NCBI GenBank assembly: GCA_945870115.1
Contig: CAMBRH010000178.1
Coordinates: 1 to 7,212 of the forward strand
Direction of reading: 5' to 3'
Length of the DNA stretch: 7,212 bases
DNA from: Chitinophaga pinensis
GTDB taxonomy: Bacteria; Bacteroidota; Bacteroidia; Flavobacteriales_D; Crocinitomicaceae
How positions within the stretch are numbered: the first letter of the stretch is position 1; each line of letters opens with the position of its first letter. Made by a program: the position numbers and the translations under genes. Of the stretch, positions 5,099-7,212 are shown in pieces. A model generated the notes under the pieces. It searched no databases and was not told where the DNA came from. It worked only from the letters and a program-made list of their open reading frames with translations.

Positions 5099-7212
5099 TT
5101 ATTTAATTACACTAAATTTATCGCTTACTAATTTTTCTCCAGTCGCATTGTAAAGTGAATAGAAATACATTCCATCATTCAATAATGCAACATTTAAGTT
5201 TAGTTTTCCATTTTCAACTAAAAGATTATTGACAATCTTTCCAGTAAAATCTGTAATTGAAATTAATTTCACTTCTTCTGAAACCTCAAAATTAATAGAT
5301 TGACTTGCAGGATTTGGATAAACTCTGATAAGATTTTCTACTTTTACTATTTCGTCATTTCCTACAAGTGATAATACAAATGATTGTGCATCTGTACAGC
5401 CATTTTGATCTGTTACAGTGACTACATAATTACCTACAACTGCTAACTGAAATAAATTTGAATTAGTAGAAGTAAATCCATTTGGTCCTGACCAAGAATA
5501 AGAAATATTACCTGTTCCACCTGTAACATTCGTAATAATTTCACTTACACCAACATTACCGTTAACCAATAATTGTTGTGGTTCAATAAATTCGTAAGAT
5601 TCAGTAATAATACATGTTCCATTGGTTCCAGTAACAGAATAAAATCCACTTCCTATATTACTCAAAAGTATACCAGTCGCACCTGTATTCCAAGTAAAAG
5701 TATATGCTGTAATTGATGAAGTTGCAGTAACATTTAAACTACCATTAAGAGAACCATTACAAGAAATTGGTGTTACCTGATTAATTGTAATATTTGGTGC
5801 ACCACTGCTACTTACTGCTGCAACAATTGTACTTTGACAATTACCATTAGTTACAAGAATTTCATAGTTTCCAGCAGGTAAAGTGTTCATAGTAAAACTA
5901 TTACCAAATCCAGCGCCAGAAGAACCTGAAGTTGCTCCAGTCCAAGTGTATAAATAATTTGCGGCTGTTCCGCCAGTTACATTTAAAACAATAATTCCAT
6001 TCGTTAAGCCACAAGCTGTAACATTTGTAATAGTTGGGGTAATTACAATTTCTGTAGGTGCTTGAAGTGTAGTTGTTGAAGTTAGATTACAAATACCATT
6101 TGATGCTGTAATAGTATATACTCCAGCTGTTAAATTTGTCAAAGTACTACTCGTAGAACCATTACTCCAATTAAAAGTATATCCAGAAATATCACCAACA
6201 GTTGCATATGAAACAGATCCGTCATTCATTCCGTAACAAGAAATTGGAGTGTTTGAAGTTGAAATTGTAGGTGAAGTTACGGATCCAATTGTGATTTGAC
6301 TCGAACTTGAGAAACTACATCCATTATTTGTTACAGTTACATTATATGTTCCTGGAGCTAAATTAGTGATTGTGTAATCTGCAGCTTGATTTGGACCTGA
6401 AGTACCAGTTATTGTGCCGGTCCAAGAATAAGTGTATTGATTTGCAAGAGCACCTGTTCCTGAAGTTGAACAACTAATTTGTCCTGTGTTTGCACTACAG
6501 CTTTGTGAAGCTTGTGGCGTAAATACACTTGTAAAACCAGAACATCCAAGTGCAAAGTTCATTCTTACAAACGGAGCTTTGGCATTATCCTGGTAATGAC
6601 CTACAGCACCACCAGCACCAAAAGGTCCATAATAATATGTCGAATAGTCATCTGCACCAAAGGTACTTGCACCTATGAATAATCTATTTGAATTATTAAC
6701 TTTACTAACGTAAACGATGTATTCATTGCCTGCATTCAATTGAAGCGGAGCACTGAGTGGAATGTTTGTTACGATTCCGTTACCAATATTTCCTGCTGTA
6801 ACAGTATAATTTGCGGATGCAATTTCTGTATTAAAACTAATCAAGTTAAAAACTTTAATTGTCACCGCCATACCTGGAGTTGTTCCAGTTTCAAATTCAA
6901 CATCAAGTGAATATAAAGTCTCGTTATTGAAAATTTTATAGTAATTCCCAATAGCAACTTCATCATTAATGTTAAAACCAACTTTATCTGTTGAAGTATA
7001 GTCATGAGCATATACATTTGCTTGTGTTTTAAAACTTGCAGTTCCAGTATTATTTGAAGCAACATCATCACTTGGAAGAGTAAAAGTTACAACATAATTT
7101 TTATCAATTGCAGGAGTGAAATTAGTCGTTTTCCAAACATATTTTGTTTCACCAGCTAAAGCACTGAACGTTTGTGTTCCCGTATAAACATTTGAAGTAC
7201 CATCATTGATCG
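5099..7212 (-). CDS. Large T9SS-secreted adhesin-like protein with SprB repeats (partial, N-terminus outside window)
   Basis: This is the C-terminal 703 residues of a protein exported by the type IX secretion system and anchored at or released from the cell surface. The frame is open without a stop to the right edge, so the Met at 6871 is internal and not the start. Counting from the edge, residues 1-220 form Ser/Thr/Asn-rich beta-sandwich-like domains (e.g. NYVVTFTLPSDD and a FNNETLYSLDVEF segment). From about 234 to 615 there are five SprB-type repeats with the pattern C..N.G, Y.Y.W..G, L..G.Y.V..T..GC. Repeats 1-4 have a Cys near each end (238/298, 325/374, 400/458, 484/533), suggesting one disulfide each; repeat 5 has only C605. 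Residues 627-703 are a type A sorting domain: RVYPNPASQS, a D.TGK motif, GMYFYSL and a C-terminal VSDKFSVIK. SprB of Flavobacterium is a gliding adhesin, but these repeats occur in many surface proteins, so gliding is not proven. The start, the signal peptide and the promoter are outside the window. Confidence 0.92.
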   Translation of the reverse strand, partial: INDGTSNVYTGTQTFSALAGETKYVWKTTNFTPAIDKNYVVTFTLPSDDVASNNTGTASFKTQANVYAHDYTSTDKVGFNINDEVAIGNYYKIFNNETLYSLDVEFETGTTPGMAVTIKVFNLISFNTEIASANYTVTAGNIGNGIVTNIPLSAPLQLNAGNEYIVYVSKVNNSNRLFIGASTFGADDYSTYYYGPFGAGGAVGHYQDNAKAPFVRMNFALGCSGFTSVFTPQASQSCSANTGQISCSTSGTGALANQYTYSWTGTITGTSGPNQAADYTITNLAPGTYNVTVTNNGCSFSSSSQITIGSVTSPTISTSNTPISCYGMNDGSVSYATVGDISGYTFNWSNGSTSSTLTNLTAGVYTITASNGICNLTSTTTLQAPTEIVITPTITNVTACGLTNGIIVLNVTGGTAANYLYTWTGATSGSSGAGFGNSFTMNTLPAGNYEILVTNGNCQSTIVAAVSSSGAPNITINQVTPISCNGSLNGSLNVTATSSITAYTFTWNTGATGILLSNIGSGFYSVTGTNGTCIITESYEFIEPQQLLVNGNVGVSEIITNVTGGTGNISYSWSGPNGFTSTNSNLFQLAVVGNYVVTVTDQNGCTDAQSFVLSLVGNDEIVKVENLIRVYPNPASQSINFEVSEEVKLISITDFTGKIVNNLLVENGKLNLNVALLNDGMYFYSLYNATGEKLVSDKFSVIK
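5102..5332 (-). other. Type IX secretion C-terminal sorting domain (type A)
   Basis: The last 77 residues of the adhesin match the usual type A signal: IRVYPNPASQSINFEV, a strand with VKLISITDFTGKIV, an amphipathic strand, LNDGMYFYSL and a Lys-containing final strand. It should direct transit through the outer-membrane T9SS channel and is normally cleaved off afterwards by the sortase PorU. Confidence 0.92.
5366..6511 (-). repeat. Five tandem SprB-type repeats in the adhesin
   Basis: The approximate units, in protein order, are 6281-6511, 6056-6250, 5804-6025, 5579-5773 and 5366-5563. Units 2 and 4 are close relatives: both begin TPISC, keep 49 residues between their two Cys and end in A/E-P. 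Units 1 and 3 have a longer loop (Y.Y.WTG...G.SG), with 60 and 58 residues between Cys. Unit 5 shares NVTGGT and Y.W.G with unit 3 but has lost the first Cys. The order is therefore A-B-A-B-A with a period of about 160 residues. Confidence 0.8.

Noticed and set aside
6869..6871. Met at 6871 as the start of the adhesin
   Set aside because: The same frame continues upstream for 113 more codons to the edge without a stop. MAVTIKVFNL is not a signal peptide, which a T9SS substrate must have.
6862..7071. 69-codon open frame on the minus strand, Leu/Met-rich
   Set aside because: It is a shifted frame over the adhesin gene, whose own frame is open to the window edge and encodes a sensible beta-rich sequence there.

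Overview
The window is AT-rich DNA that reads as a member of Bacteroidota, most likely Flavobacteriales. The strongest evidence is a large surface protein with SprB-type repeats and a C-terminal type IX secretion (T9SS) sorting domain. Signal peptides cut before Gln, weak Shine-Dalgarno signals and several A-rich leaders agree with this. I see no phage genes, transposase, CRISPR array, tRNA or rRNA. The species cannot be told from the sequence alone.

Layout: (1) Positions 1-1160, minus strand: a secreted two-domain peptidyl-prolyl isomerase (cyclophilin followed by FKBP) with a His-rich tail and a hairpin terminator behind it. (2) A 112-base divergent intergenic region, then surE on the plus strand (1273-2043), a housekeeping nucleotide phosphatase. 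(3) Positions 2125-5022, plus strand: a probable regulatory cluster. It holds an exported protein with a long disordered segment and a C-terminal domain resembling the soluble part of DUF2723 membrane proteins. An ECF-type sigma factor follows 14 bases later. A single-pass membrane protein that could be the anti-sigma factor comes after 193 bases that contain two kinds of short repeat. (4) A strong 17-bp bidirectional terminator at 5045-5082 separates this cluster from a convergent gene. (5) Positions 5099-7212, minus strand: the C-terminal 703 residues of a large T9SS-exported adhesin-like protein, running off the right edge of the window.

How the parts may work together: the exported protein and the sigma factor are almost certainly co-transcribed. 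The membrane protein has a plausible anti-sigma layout (cytoplasmic N-terminus, one membrane helix, long outer tail). An envelope-sensing circuit of outer protein, membrane protein and sigma factor is therefore a reasonable hypothesis, but nothing in the sequence proves it or identifies its signal or targets. The isomerase and the adhesin both work in the envelope, but no shared control with the sigma cluster can be shown. The most unusual content is the stand-alone DUF2723-like protein next to a sigma factor, the CTTTGCG repeat unit inside that cluster, and the A-B-A-B-A arrangement of the adhesin repeats.
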